From Desulfovulcanus ferrireducens (GTDB lineage: Bacteria > Desulfobacterota > Desulfovibrionia > Desulfovibrionales > Desulfonatronovibrionaceae): a stretch of 64,000 nt of DNA. Under the pieces are notes generated by a model. That model did not search any database. It worked only from the letters and a program-made list of their open reading frames with translations, and had not been told where the DNA came from. The translations under genes were made by a program, and so were the position numbers. Below, in pieces: positions 35,458 to 45,030 of the stretch. Where the stretch lies: contig NZ_JAGUQP010000016.1 of assembly GCF_018704065.1 (NCBI RefSeq), forward strand, positions 1 through 64,000, in the 5' to 3' direction. Position 1 is the stretch's first letter, and each line of letters starts with the position of its first letter.

Positions 35458-38400
35458 ATGAAACTAGGTCGAAGAGAGTTTATCAAACTTTCAGCAGCGG
35501 CCACAGCAGCAACCGCATTTGGCGGCTTGGGTTTCGATTTAAAGCCTACAGCTGCTCGTGCCCAGCTGTTAAAACTTAGGTGGGCCAAAGAAAGCACTTC
35601 CATTTGCTGCTATTGCGCTGTAGGATGTGGTCTTATTGTCCACTCTTCAAAAGAGGGTCCTGGGCGGGTAATTAACGTTGAAGGCGACCCTGACCATCCC
35701 ATCAACGAAGGTGCTCTTTGTGCCAAAGGCGCTTCCATTTACCAGCTTGCAGAGAATGAAAACCGTTTAACCAAGGTCTTGTACCGAGCTCCCGGCAGTG
35801 AACACTGGGAAGAAAAATCCTGGGACTGGGCATTGGATCGCATTGCCCGCAAAATTAAAGAAACCAGGGATAAAACCTTTGTTCGCTATAATTCCAAAGG
35901 ACAAGAAGTAAACCGCTGTGACGGTCTTGCCTCTGTAGGTTCAGCAGCCATGGACAATGAAGAATGCTGGATCTACCAAGCCATGCTCAGAAGCCTTGGC
36001 CTGGTGGCTATTGAACACCAGGCGCGTATCTGACACAGCGCCACTGTAGCGGCTCTGGCAGAGTCGTTCGGACGCGGTGCTATGACCAATCACTGGATCG
36101 ACATAAAAAACAGTGATTGCATCCTTATCATGGGCAGCAATGCCGCAGAAAACCATCCCATCTCTTTTAAATGGGTGATGAAGGCCAAAGACAAAGGCGC
36201 CAAACTCATCCATGTTGACCCACGCTTCACCAGAACTTCCAGTAAAGCAGACATCTACGGACCTATTCGTTCCGGGACAGATATCGCTTTTTTAGGTGGT
36301 ATGATTAAGTACATCCTGGATAACGATCTTTATTTTAAAGAATATGTGGTCAACTATACCAACGCATCTTTTATAGTAAACCGAAAATTTAAATTTAAAG
36401 ATGGCCTATTTTCCGGATTTGATCCTAAAACCGGAAAATATGACAAGTCCTACTGGGCGTTTGAACTGGATAAACACGGCAATCCCAAAAAAGATCCTAA
36501 ACTCAGAAGCAGCCGCTGTGTATTCCAGCTCTTAAGGAAACACTTTAAACGATACACTTTGGATCGCGTATCCGAAGTGACAGGTATGCCCAAAGAAAAA
36601 GTCCTGGAAATTTACAAGGCTTTCACAGCCACAGGAAAACCAGACAAGTCCGGAACCATTATGTACGCCATGGGCTGGACCCAGCACACTGTGGGTGTGC
36701 AAAATATCCGTGCCATGGCCATAATTCAACTCCTCCTGGGCAATATAGGTGTTGCTGGCGGAGGTGTTAATGCCTTGCGCGGCGAATCTAATGTACAGGG
36801 CTCCACTGACCATTGCTTGCTATACCATATTTTGCCTGGCTATTTGAAAACGCCCAAAGCCTCTCAACCGACACTGGATGCGTACAACAATAAATATACA
36901 CCAAAGAGCAATGATCCGAAGAGTGCCAATTGGTGGCAAAATTATCCTAAATACTCAGCCAGCCTGATCAAATCCATGTATATGGACGCTGATGTTCATG
37001 AAGCCTACCACTGGCTGCCTAAATTGGATGATGGTCAAAATGCCTCCTTCATGGTCATCTTTGATGAAATGCTGAGAGGTAAAATAAAGGGCTTCTTCGC
37101 CTGGGGACAAAACCCAGCTGCAGGTCTGGCCAATTCAAACAAGGCCCGCAAGGCATTAAGCCAATTGGATTGGATGGTTGTGGTCAATATCTTTGACAAC
37201 GAGACCGCGTCCTTCTGGAAAGGACCGGGCATGGATCCCAAAAAGGTAAAGACAGAAGTCTTTTTCTTGCCCTGTGCGGTTTCCGTGGAAAAGGAAGGTT
37301 CTATCACCAATTCGGGCCGCTGGATGCAATGGCGCTACGCTGCAGCCAAACCCCTTGGTGATTCCAAACCGGATGGAGATATCATCTGCGAACTGTTTGA
37401 GCGGATAAAACACCTGTACCAGACCGAAGGAGGAGTTTATCCTGAACCTATCCTCAACTTGAGCTCAGAAAAATGGGTCAATGAAAAGAACGTATACGAT
37501 CCGCATCGGATAGCGAAAATTATCAATGGCTACTTCCTCAAAGATGTGACAGTTAAAGGCAAAACCTTCAAAGCCGGTACATTAGTGCCAAGCTTTGCTT
37601 ATCTCCAGGCTGACGGCTCTACCTGTTCCGGCAACTGGCTGTATTGTGGCTCATACACAGAAAAAGGTAACATGGCTGCCCGACGCGATAAAACCCAAAC
37701 ACCTGAGCAGGCTAAGATTGGCCTTTTCCCCAACTGGTCATGGTGCTGGCCGGTCAACCGCAGAATCCTGTACAATAGAGCATCAGTTGATCTTAAAGGA
37801 CGTCCCTATGCACCACAAAAACCTGTCATTGCCTGGAATGGCCAGAAATGGGTTGGCGATGTACCTGACGGAGGATGGAAGCCAGGAACCAAGTACGCAT
37901 TTATCATGCGCAAACATGGCCACGGTCAAATCTTTGGCCCGGGCAGGGCTGATGGTCCATTCCCAGAGTATTATGAACCTTTGGAGAGCCCTGTTAAATC
38001 ACATCCTTTCTCTAAGCAATTCAACAATCCAGCCGCTCTCACGTTCAAGGGTGATTTAGAGAAATTGACTTCAGCTGATCCAAGGTATCCGTTTGTCTGC
38101 AGCACTTACCGCGTTACCGAGCACTGGCAAACCGGAGTTATGACCAGATGGCAACCCTGGCTCTTGGAAGCTGAGCCACAACTTTTTGTCGAAATGGACC
38201 CTGAACTGGCCAAAGAACGCGGAATTAAAAATGGTGACAAGGTTATCGTAGAAAACGAAAGAGGCAAACTGGAAGCAGTGGCCATAGTTACCTCCAGACT
38301 GCGGCCGTTTAAAATCATGGGCAAAACTGTACATCAGGTAGGTATACCCTGGCATTATGGCTGGGTACATCCTAAAGATGGTGGTGATGCGGCCAATATC

Positions 38401-38478
38401 CTCACTCCGTCAGTGGGCGATCCAAACACTGGCATCCCGGAAACCAAAGCCTTTATGGTTAATGTTCGCAAAAAATAA
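35458..38478 (+). CDS. fdhA: Formate dehydrogenase alpha subunit, selenocysteine-containing
   Basis: 1006 residues when TGA at 36031-36033 is read as selenocysteine (residue 192). The frame continues without a break: the context is HQARI-Sec-HSATVAALAESFGRGA, the family active-site segment. The N-terminal Tat signal has RREFIK, so the protein is exported folded. A [4Fe-4S] motif CCYCAVGCG...ALCAKG follows (about 50-85). Then come molybdopterin domains (NTSIGS-like IMGSNAAENHP, MGWTQHT, GNIGVAGGGVN) and the C-terminal dinucleotide-binding domain ending GDPNTGIPETKAFMVNVR. It oxidises formate with Mo or W; which metal is not decidable here. Ribosome site AAGGAGG. Confidence 0.95.
36031..36066 (+). 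promoter_or_regulatory. Sec codon and bacterial SECIS hairpin
   Basis: TGA at 36031-36033 is followed 16 nt later by a stem-loop: CGGCTCT (36050-36056), loop GGC, AGAGTCG (36060-36066), seven pairs including one G-U. Distance and a G in the loop fit bacterial SECIS elements that recruit SelB within the coding sequence. selABC are not in this window. Confidence 0.8.
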
Positions 38479-38489
38479 GGAGGTAGCTT

Positions 38490-39218
38490 ATGGACGGAAA
38501 AACCTTTTTTATAGATCTCACTCGTTGTACTGCCTGCCGGGGATGCCAGGTTGCCTGTAAGCAATGGCATAAATTGCCGGCAGAAGAGACATACAATTGG
38601 GGCTCACATCAGAACCCCAAAGACTTGTCCTACATCACATATAAATTGGTGCGCATGAAAGAGGTTGTCGAAAAAGGAGAGATTAAAGACTGGCTCTTCT
38701 TTCCTGAACAATGCCGCCACTGTGTCGAACCACCCTGCAAAATGACTGCTGACATGTATGATGAGCAGGCTATTTTGCAGGACGAGCTGACCGGTGCAGT
38801 AATATTTACCGAACGTACCAAAAAACTGGATATTGAGGAGATCCGCGGGGCCTGTCCCTATGACATCCCCAGACAGGATGAAAACTCCAAAATCATGTCC
38901 AAGTGTGATATGTGTCTGGACAGAGTACACAACGGACTCTTGCCCGCTTGCGTGCAAACCTGTCCTACCGGAGCCATGAACTTTGGCGACCGGGAAGAAA
39001 TGCTTGCTCTGGCTAAAAAAAGACTGAGCAAGGTCAAAAAATACTATCCCGATGCAGTACTAGGTGATCCGGAGTCTGTACGAGTCATTTACCTCTTTCA
39101 GACCAAACCGGTAAACTACCATGAATTCGCTGTAGCTGGTTTGTCCTTGCCGCCGGTTATGAGCCGAAAGCAAGCGCTGGCGAAATTCTTTCGTCCGTTC
39201 AAAAACATGCGCGGCTAG
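38490..39218 (+). CDS. fdhB: Formate dehydrogenase iron-sulfur beta subunit
   Basis: 242 residues with four cysteine motifs for [4Fe-4S] clusters: CTACRGCQVACK (about 12-23), CRHCVEPPCK, GACPYDIP, CDMCLDRVHNG and CVQTCPTG. It has no signal peptide, so it would be exported with FdhA by the Tat route. There is no gamma (cytochrome b) subunit after it, pointing to a soluble periplasmic enzyme that passes electrons to a cytochrome c or another membrane complex. It starts 11 bp after fdhA with AAGGAGG. Confidence 0.93.
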   Translation: MDGKTFFIDLTRCTACRGCQVACKQWHKLPAEETYNWGSHQNPKDLSYITYKLVRMKEVVEKGEIKDWLFFPEQCRHCVEPPCKMTADMYDEQAILQDELTGAVIFTERTKKLDIEEIRGACPYDIPRQDENSKIMSKCDMCLDRVHNGLLPACVQTCPTGAMNFGDREEMLALAKKRLSKVKKYYPDAVLGDPESVRVIYLFQTKPVNYHEFAVAGLSLPPVMSRKQALAKFFRPFKNMRG

Positions 39219-39267
39219 GCAACTGGATTACCCTCCTCCAGGGCCAGAACACTGGCCCAGCTAGCGT

Positions 39268-39297
39268 AAAAGAGGCGCCTTAAAAGGCGCCTCTTTT
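39268..39297 (+). terminator. Intrinsic terminator after fdhAB
   Basis: AAAAGAGGCGCCTT, AA, AAGGCGCCTCTTTT: a perfect 14-bp stem with a T-rich 3' side. A smaller hairpin (GGGCCAG, AACA, CTGGCCC; 39241-39258) precedes it. It also serves the converging usp gene. Confidence 0.9.
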
Positions 39298-39359
39298 ATT
39301 TGCTAACCTATAATGAATTCAATTTCACCATGGGACCTAAATATAGGGCAAACAAATCT

Positions 39360-39803
39360 CTATTTAAGTCGTGTTATATGCACAGCTACAGGGGAACGTC
39401 TTACTATTTTTTCTGAAGTACTTCCATAAAAAAACGTCTTAATGCCACTTAGACCATGAGAACCTACTACTACGAGATCGTAATCGCCACTTTCAATTTC
39501 TAAAAGTCCTTCAACATAAGGAATCCCACGCCTTACTTTTTTAGTATACTGCACTTCTCTCAATTCAGGAATTTTTATTTCCAATTGTTTGAAATTATCA
39601 TTTATTTCTTCATCTATTTTCTCCTTTATCTGTGCATAATCACTTTTATTAATAAACAGAGAAAATTGACTTTCATCATGAGCAACATGCAGTATTGTTA
39701 AATTTGACTTAAAAAACAATGCCATCTGAGCAGAAACTTTTACAGCATGTTCTGAGTCCAGTGAAAAATCTGTCATAACCAAAATGTGCTTATAGATTCC
39801 CAT
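39360..39803 (-). CDS. Universal stress protein (UspA family)
   Basis: 147 residues. N-terminal YKHILVMTDFSLDSEHAVKV and the nucleotide-binding loop VVGSHGLSGIKTFFYGSTSE (G-2x-G-9x-G-S pattern), so it is of the ATP-binding subclass. Ends VVRRSPVAVHI-like. It is a single-gene unit, ribosome site AGGGG. Function is likely a stress-related nucleotide-binding protein; targets unknown. Confidence 0.92.
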   Translation of the reverse strand: MGIYKHILVMTDFSLDSEHAVKVSAQMALFFKSNLTILHVAHDESQFSLFINKSDYAQIKEKIDEEINDNFKQLEIKIPELREVQYTKKVRRGIPYVEGLLEIESGDYDLVVVGSHGLSGIKTFFYGSTSEKIVRRSPVAVHITRLK

Positions 39804-40503
39804 TACTTTACCCCTATTGTTTTATAATTAAAGCTTTTAAAAAACTACATTGTAAACCTGTGAATTTTCTATCAATTGTTTATAAAGCCCTATGGCAAAG
39901 GCGCAACAAACCCTCCACTAAAGAACAATTAAATTATTTTTTAACAACCAAAATAACATATCTGAACCATCTTGACTTTAATGAGCAATAAATATAATTT
40001 TACAACTTTCTGAAAAGGTTAGCACACATTTTTGTAATTTTCCATTTCTGTAATGATACTATTTGCGTTATGCTAACTTTTCCTGTGGACATATCCATAA
40101 AAGGCAAAAGATCTGTTTTATCGCAACTTAATTCAATGTTTACTTTCTCAAAATTATGTGACACTGTTCATCAAGTAAATCTAGTGACGCATACAAACCA
40201 CATAACTAAAAATTAGCTGTCATTATTTTAAAAGTCAATGCCATAGCAAATCTTTTAGTAAAGACAAATTTCTAAAAGGACTACTCTGCCAGATGTTGTC
40301 CCCCCCGTTTTTTCTGACCTCTAAATTTTCTTTTGCAGCACAAAGCTTGAAGGCAAGAGCACCTTCCTTGCATCTTAAGAAACATCACATAGTAGATATT
40401 TATTTTTGGTGCTGATATTATATAGATATTTTTTTATGATTATTTATCCGCAAACTTTTTTAAATTTCTATTTTATAAAAACTATTAAAACATAGGAAAT
40501 GTG
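39804..40503. other. Long AT-rich region upstream of the ATP-grasp gene
   Basis: Seven hundred bases without a supportable gene. GTTAGCA (40019-40025) and TGCTAAC (40071-40077) form a spaced inverted repeat of 7 bp with 45 bp between. The lower GC here and in the next gene than in the fdh genes is consistent with horizontal acquisition of the cluster that follows. No clear promoter is assigned. Confidence 0.4.
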
Positions 40504-41889
40504 ATGAGCAAAACAATTTATTCTAACATTAAAATTAAATCTGATACATATTACTTTCTTTATATTGGCGAGCTTAAATCTTATGGGTTAAATTTTTTCT
40601 TAAAAGATTTTTTTCAAAAACTGTACAATAAAAAAATTGATTTTATCGCTATAGTTTCTGATTTTTTTGATCAGTACTATTATAAGAATCTAATTGTAAT
40701 AAACCCAGAAGCTGAAAAACACTTGGAGAAAACCGGGAAAAAGGTATGCTGCCGAATCGATGCCAAACAATTTATGAAAGAAGTATCAAATAATGATTTT
40801 GTACAAGACTTAATACAAAAAATCTTAACACAGCAAAATCACTTATATATTTATATGTATGAGAGCCTGCCCGAAATGACTCTGGATCAAATTGACGGGG
40901 TATCTGTTCTGGGACCCAAAAGTAATATTGCTCATAAGCTTAATAACAAAATTTTTCAATACAAGACATTTAACAAAATCGTTCCCATGCCGGACTTTGA
41001 CATTTGTCAAGGGCTAGAAGACCTCCTGGCTAAAGCAAAAAAAATGCGGAGTGAATGGGAAGATGGCATTTTTATCAGCCAAGAGTATAGCGCAGCTGGT
41101 TCTTGCAGCGCTGTAACTAGCACAAGACAAGATATTCTAAGAAAATTTAACGACCAAAACGCAACATATCTTATTTCAAGATATATCCCACATGAATATG
41201 ACCCTACTGTCCTCGCAATAGTTGCGAATGAAAATGATGTATATATTGCAGGTGTAGCTGATCAGTGTATAGTAGATGGGAATAGGTTCGTTGGCTCCAC
41301 ATACCCTTCAGTCCTACCAGATGAAATAATTAAAAAGTTAAAAGAGTATACTGTCAAGGTGGGTCAACAAATTGGAAAATTGGGATATCGAGGTATATAT
41401 GGATGCGATTATATAGTGGTTGATAATAATATATATTTTATGGAAATTAACTCAAGAAAACAAGGGACAACAATGGAATTTTGTTGTACACTTGAACAAC
41501 TATTACCCAAAGGTTCTCCCATGTTGCCGGAGTTAGAATATTATGCTGTGAAGGAAAATAGGTTTCCAAGCAATACAATTGAATTAAAAGACAAAACAGA
41601 TAATATATACTGGGGCACATATAATATGAAAATCAACAACGTTGCTACAACTGACGGATATATACCCCAGGATCCAAACGAAAGAGAAATTTTTAAAAAA
41701 GTTGCTAACAAAGAGTTAAAGAAAGATTTTATTATAATGGAACATATTGGAAATGATTTTATTATCAAATCCGGAACCTTTTTAGGAAGAATCGTTTCTG
41801 TGGCGAATAACCGTGAAGACATGTTAAGCGGTATAGAGTATGGCAAGCGCTTTCTAAAGTATACAGTTAAAGAGACATTTAAAATCTAA
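40504..41889 (+). CDS. ATP-grasp family ligase
   Basis: 461 residues. The N-terminal half (about 1-130) is AT-rich and unlike known domains. The ATP-grasp core (about 135-330) has SNIAHKLNNKIFQYKTFNKI, a lysine/loop region with SQEYSAAGSCSAV, and the metal site GYRGIYGCDYIVVDNNIYFM then EINSRKQGTT. ATP-grasp enzymes join a carboxylate to an amine through an acyl phosphate. The start at 40504 is favoured over the GTG 3 bp upstream because AGGAAA is 6-9 nt away. It precedes the KamA-like gene by 244 bp. Confidence 0.82.
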   Translation: MSKTIYSNIKIKSDTYYFLYIGELKSYGLNFFLKDFFQKLYNKKIDFIAIVSDFFDQYYYKNLIVINPEAEKHLEKTGKKVCCRIDAKQFMKEVSNNDFVQDLIQKILTQQNHLYIYMYESLPEMTLDQIDGVSVLGPKSNIAHKLNNKIFQYKTFNKIVPMPDFDICQGLEDLLAKAKKMRSEWEDGIFISQEYSAAGSCSAVTSTRQDILRKFNDQNATYLISRYIPHEYDPTVLAIVANENDVYIAGVADQCIVDGNRFVGSTYPSVLPDEIIKKLKEYTVKVGQQIGKLGYRGIYGCDYIVVDNNIYFMEINSRKQGTTMEFCCTLEQLLPKGSPMLPELEYYAVKENRFPSNTIELKDKTDNIYWGTYNMKINNVATTDGYIPQDPNEREIFKKVANKELKKDFIIMEHIGNDFIIKSGTFLGRIVSVANNREDMLSGIEYGKRFLKYTVKETFKI

Positions 41890-42084
41890 AAAAGTAAACT
41901 AGATATGCGCTGAAGTTTAAGGTCCGGACTCCACAACTCATAACCACGTTAAAATTATTGATTGTCGAATAGTCTTAGTCCACCATGCAAAGTTTGATTC
42001 TTTTCATGAGCATTAGTTTTCGATGCGCATGCAAAAAATCTGTGCTGATATTTTAAAATAATTTAACATATAACATTCAGTATT

Positions 42085-42113
42085 CCCCTGTAAAAAACTC
42101 TTTTTTTGCGGGG
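42085..42113 (+). promoter_or_regulatory. Leader hairpin before the KamA-like gene
   Basis: CCCC and GGGG flank an A-run/T-run stem (GTAAAAAA pairing with TTTTTTTGC), ending 7 bp before the ribosome site CAGGAGG. It could limit or terminate read-through from the ATP-grasp gene or stabilise the mRNA start. The rest of the 244-bp gap holds nothing I can support. Confidence 0.4.
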
Positions 42114-42133
42114 CTACAGTCAGGAGGAAATCA

Positions 42134-43717
42134 ATGTCTAATTTAGAGGTAAATGATCCCAGCCTAGATGATTATACTAAAGAGTTGTTTGAGGAACTTT
42201 ATGCTCCAGGCAGTGCGATGGGCACCGTACCAGACGATCTAAAAAAGGAAGTTCTTTCTTTATTAGAAGTTGCCCAGCAAAAAAATTTAACAACGCCAAT
42301 TATAAAACTTTTTGAAATTTTAAGAAAAACAAAAAAGGAACACGGTATCTCGCCTGATGAGTTCGGGATATCTAAAAATGATCTATTAAAATTAGCCAAA
42401 AAACATGAGCAAATAGATGAACATGAAGTGAGTATTGGGGGGCGCGTAGGCAGAGCTCTTCCTATTGTTCAGGCCGCCAACTCAAGAATTCAAGAATACT
42501 TACAGGTAAAGGATAAAGAAGCTCCTAGTGGAATTGAACTTTGGCCAGATATAGAAAAAAATATTCAAAAAATAAAAAAGGTTTTAGGCATTAGTGACGA
42601 CGATTGGAATACTTTTAAAGGCCAGCTCAGATATGCCATTGAAGATTTTGAAACCTTAGCCCAAATACTAGACCTTCCCGAAAAAGCTATCAAAGATATT
42701 GCCCGCGTTACCAAGCACTACCGTATGAGACTGACCCCATATTATGCGAGCCTTATCATGCCTGGCCGAATTAATGACCCAGTGCTTCTCCAGTCCGTCC
42801 CGACCGGAGAAATGGTTGACAATGCAGGGGTAGAAATCCCTCCAGTGGCAGCTGACCACTCTCCAGCCAGGCTAATTGACCAGTTTTATCCCAGAGTTGT
42901 GACCATCAAAGCTACCAATATATGCGCCATGTATTGCACACATTGTTTAAGAATAGCACATATTGGCAAAAAAGACCGTATCTACAGTAAAGAAGCATAC
43001 CGAGAAGCCTTTGAGTACATCAAGAAAAATAGCTTTATCCGAGATGTCTTAATAACTGGAGGAGATTCATTTGTTCTGCCCAACGAATATATTCGCTGGA
43101 TACTAAATGAATTAGACTCCATTGATCATGTAAAAGTTAAACGACTTGGCACCCGTATTCCAGTAACCACCCCACAGAGAATCGATACAGAACTACTTGA
43201 TATACTTGAAGAAAGCAATGATATCAAGCCGATTCGTGTAGTGACTCAGATTAATACCGCACAGGAGATAACTCCTGTCTCCAAAGAAGCATTTAAACAA
43301 ATCTCTAAGAGAGTAAGTGCTGTACTCAATCAAGCAGTGTTACTGCGTGGGATAAACGATTCAAAAGTAAAAATGTGGAAACTTTGCGAGACAATACATG
43401 AAGCATATGTTCGTCCATATTATGTCTTTAATTGTAGTTACCGCAACCCACAATTTATTCACCTCAGAGTGCCTATAGAAAAAGGTCGAGATATTATTGA
43501 AAGTATGTACGGAAACATATCCGGCGATGCTATTCCGAGATATATAGCTACAGCCGGAGGCAAAATACCTCTTCACAGAAGCAATGTGATCGGACGTGAC
43601 AATAACGACCTAATCTTGAAAAAACCATGGAGCGGCGAAGAAGTAAAATATCCTGATGCAGATGCAAATATATATGAAGATAATGACAATTTCGCATTCG
43701 CAAAATACAATAAATAA
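42134..43717 (+). CDS. KamA-like radical SAM aminomutase, substrate not lysine
   Basis: 527 residues. The N-terminal 150 residues are helical and extended relative to lysine 2,3-aminomutase. The radical SAM motif CAMYCTHCLR (about residue 257) fits CxxxCxxC, followed by VLITGGDSFV. The PLP lysine is probably that in TAGGKIPL, near the position of Lys337 in the clostridial enzyme. The two aspartates that bind the lysine side-chain amine appear to be absent: the Cys-Asp position reads NCSYRN, and the Asp before the glycine run is absent. It would interconvert an alpha- and a beta-amino acid other than lysine; glutamate or a peptide-linked residue are candidates. Confidence 0.85.
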   Translation: MSNLEVNDPSLDDYTKELFEELYAPGSAMGTVPDDLKKEVLSLLEVAQQKNLTTPIIKLFEILRKTKKEHGISPDEFGISKNDLLKLAKKHEQIDEHEVSIGGRVGRALPIVQAANSRIQEYLQVKDKEAPSGIELWPDIEKNIQKIKKVLGISDDDWNTFKGQLRYAIEDFETLAQILDLPEKAIKDIARVTKHYRMRLTPYYASLIMPGRINDPVLLQSVPTGEMVDNAGVEIPPVAADHSPARLIDQFYPRVVTIKATNICAMYCTHCLRIAHIGKKDRIYSKEAYREAFEYIKKNSFIRDVLITGGDSFVLPNEYIRWILNELDSIDHVKVKRLGTRIPVTTPQRIDTELLDILEESNDIKPIRVVTQINTAQEITPVSKEAFKQISKRVSAVLNQAVLLRGINDSKVKMWKLCETIHEAYVRPYYVFNCSYRNPQFIHLRVPIEKGRDIIESMYGNISGDAIPRYIATAGGKIPLHRSNVIGRDNNDLILKKPWSGEEVKYPDADANIYEDNDNFAFAKYNK

Positions 43718-43720
43718 CAT

Positions 43721-44914
43721 ATGACAAACAAAATAATTGTGGAATTTTTCAAGGAACATAAGCAGAAAATGCTTATGTTCCTTGAAAAAATAGTACTGAC
43801 TAACAGCTGGACTTACAACAAACCGGGTGTAGATAGAGTAGTAGATGAAATTATATCTGAATTATCAGGTTTAAATCTACATTTTAAAAGATATGAAAAC
43901 TCTGATTTAGGAGACAATTTAACAGCATCTACAGTAAAAAAAGATCCACAAAAAATATTAATTTGTGGTCACACAGATACTGTATTTCCTCCTGATAAAG
44001 AATTCAATTGTTTTGAACACAAACATGGAGCCAAGCTCATAAATGGGCCTGGCGTGATCGACATGAAAGGAGGACTAGTAGTCGGCATATTTGCCCTCAA
44101 AGCCCTTCATCACCTTGGAGTCTTGCACGACATCCCAATAACCTTTATCTTTAATTCAGATGAAGAGATCGGGTCTCCTAAATCAAAACAACTAATAATT
44201 TCCGAAGCCCGGCAAAGTTCTCTGGCCTTTGTTCTTGAATGTGGAGGGCTAAACGGCGAGGTCGTTACGGGAAGAAAAGCTAAAATGAATGTCCGCATAG
44301 ACGTCAAAGGCAAGGCGGGGCACGCCGGCTTTGCCCATACTGGCAAAAAAAGCGCTATTTTAGAACTCGCGCACAAAGTTATTGCGCTCGAACAATTGAA
44401 TGATTATGATCTTGGAATAACTGTAAACGTGGGCCAGATAGAGGGAGGCATAGGGCCAAACACTGTTCCCGAAATGGCTTCTGCCTATCTGGATATCAGG
44501 TTTAATAAAAAAACGGATGAACGTAAAATTAAACAAGATCTAGACGCCATTTGTGCACGCAGTGTCATTAATGGCACACAAACCAAATATAAAATTCTTT
44601 CTTCACGTCCACCTATGGAACAAACAAAACAGAACAAACTGTTGTTCTCTGAAATTCAACGCATTGCCCACGGCATGAACATTACCATTTGGGAAGAGTT
44701 CCGCAGTGGCGTATCCGATGCAAACTTTATCGCCCAAGCAGGAATTCCTGTTATTGACGGCCTAGGACCAGTTGGAGATGCAGATCATAGCTCTGATGAA
44801 TATATGATTGTCGATAGCTTTGTTGAAAGAGCAATATTATTTACCAACATCCTCCTTCACTTTGGCCTGGGTGAAAAGGCTAAAGCAAAAACCCTATCTT
44901 TGCACGAAGTTTAA
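43721..44914 (+). CDS. M20 family metallopeptidase (CPG2-like)
   Basis: 397 residues. The metal-site motifs are GHTDTVFP, GPGVIDMKGG, FNSDEEIGS, LECGGLNGE and the late DGLGPVGDADHSSDE. The dimerisation domain has GKAGHAGFAHTGKKSA. It resembles glutamate carboxypeptidase G2 and related enzymes, which cut amide bonds of N-acyl or peptidyl amino acids. It follows the KamA-like gene by 3 bp and is certainly cotranscribed, giving the aminomutase and the amidase a common pathway. Confidence 0.88.
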   Translation: MTNKIIVEFFKEHKQKMLMFLEKIVLTNSWTYNKPGVDRVVDEIISELSGLNLHFKRYENSDLGDNLTASTVKKDPQKILICGHTDTVFPPDKEFNCFEHKHGAKLINGPGVIDMKGGLVVGIFALKALHHLGVLHDIPITFIFNSDEEIGSPKSKQLIISEARQSSLAFVLECGGLNGEVVTGRKAKMNVRIDVKGKAGHAGFAHTGKKSAILELAHKVIALEQLNDYDLGITVNVGQIEGGIGPNTVPEMASAYLDIRFNKKTDERKIKQDLDAICARSVINGTQTKYKILSSRPPMEQTKQNKLLFSEIQRIAHGMNITIWEEFRSGVSDANFIAQAGIPVIDGLGPVGDADHSSDEYMIVDSFVERAILFTNILLHFGLGEKAKAKTLSLHEV

Positions 44915-45030
44915 AATTTAGTTGTAAACAATCACAGGTTAGCAACCATCGAAAAATAATTCCGACAAAATTGCTATCTTATTTTTTACATCAAAATCGG
45001 AGAATGAAACCTTAAAAATAGAAGAGGAAA

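Noticed and set aside
35458-36033. fdhA as a frameshifted or nonsense-interrupted pseudogene
   Set aside because: The TGA sits exactly at the active-site Sec position and the frame is continuous with full conservation on both sides.
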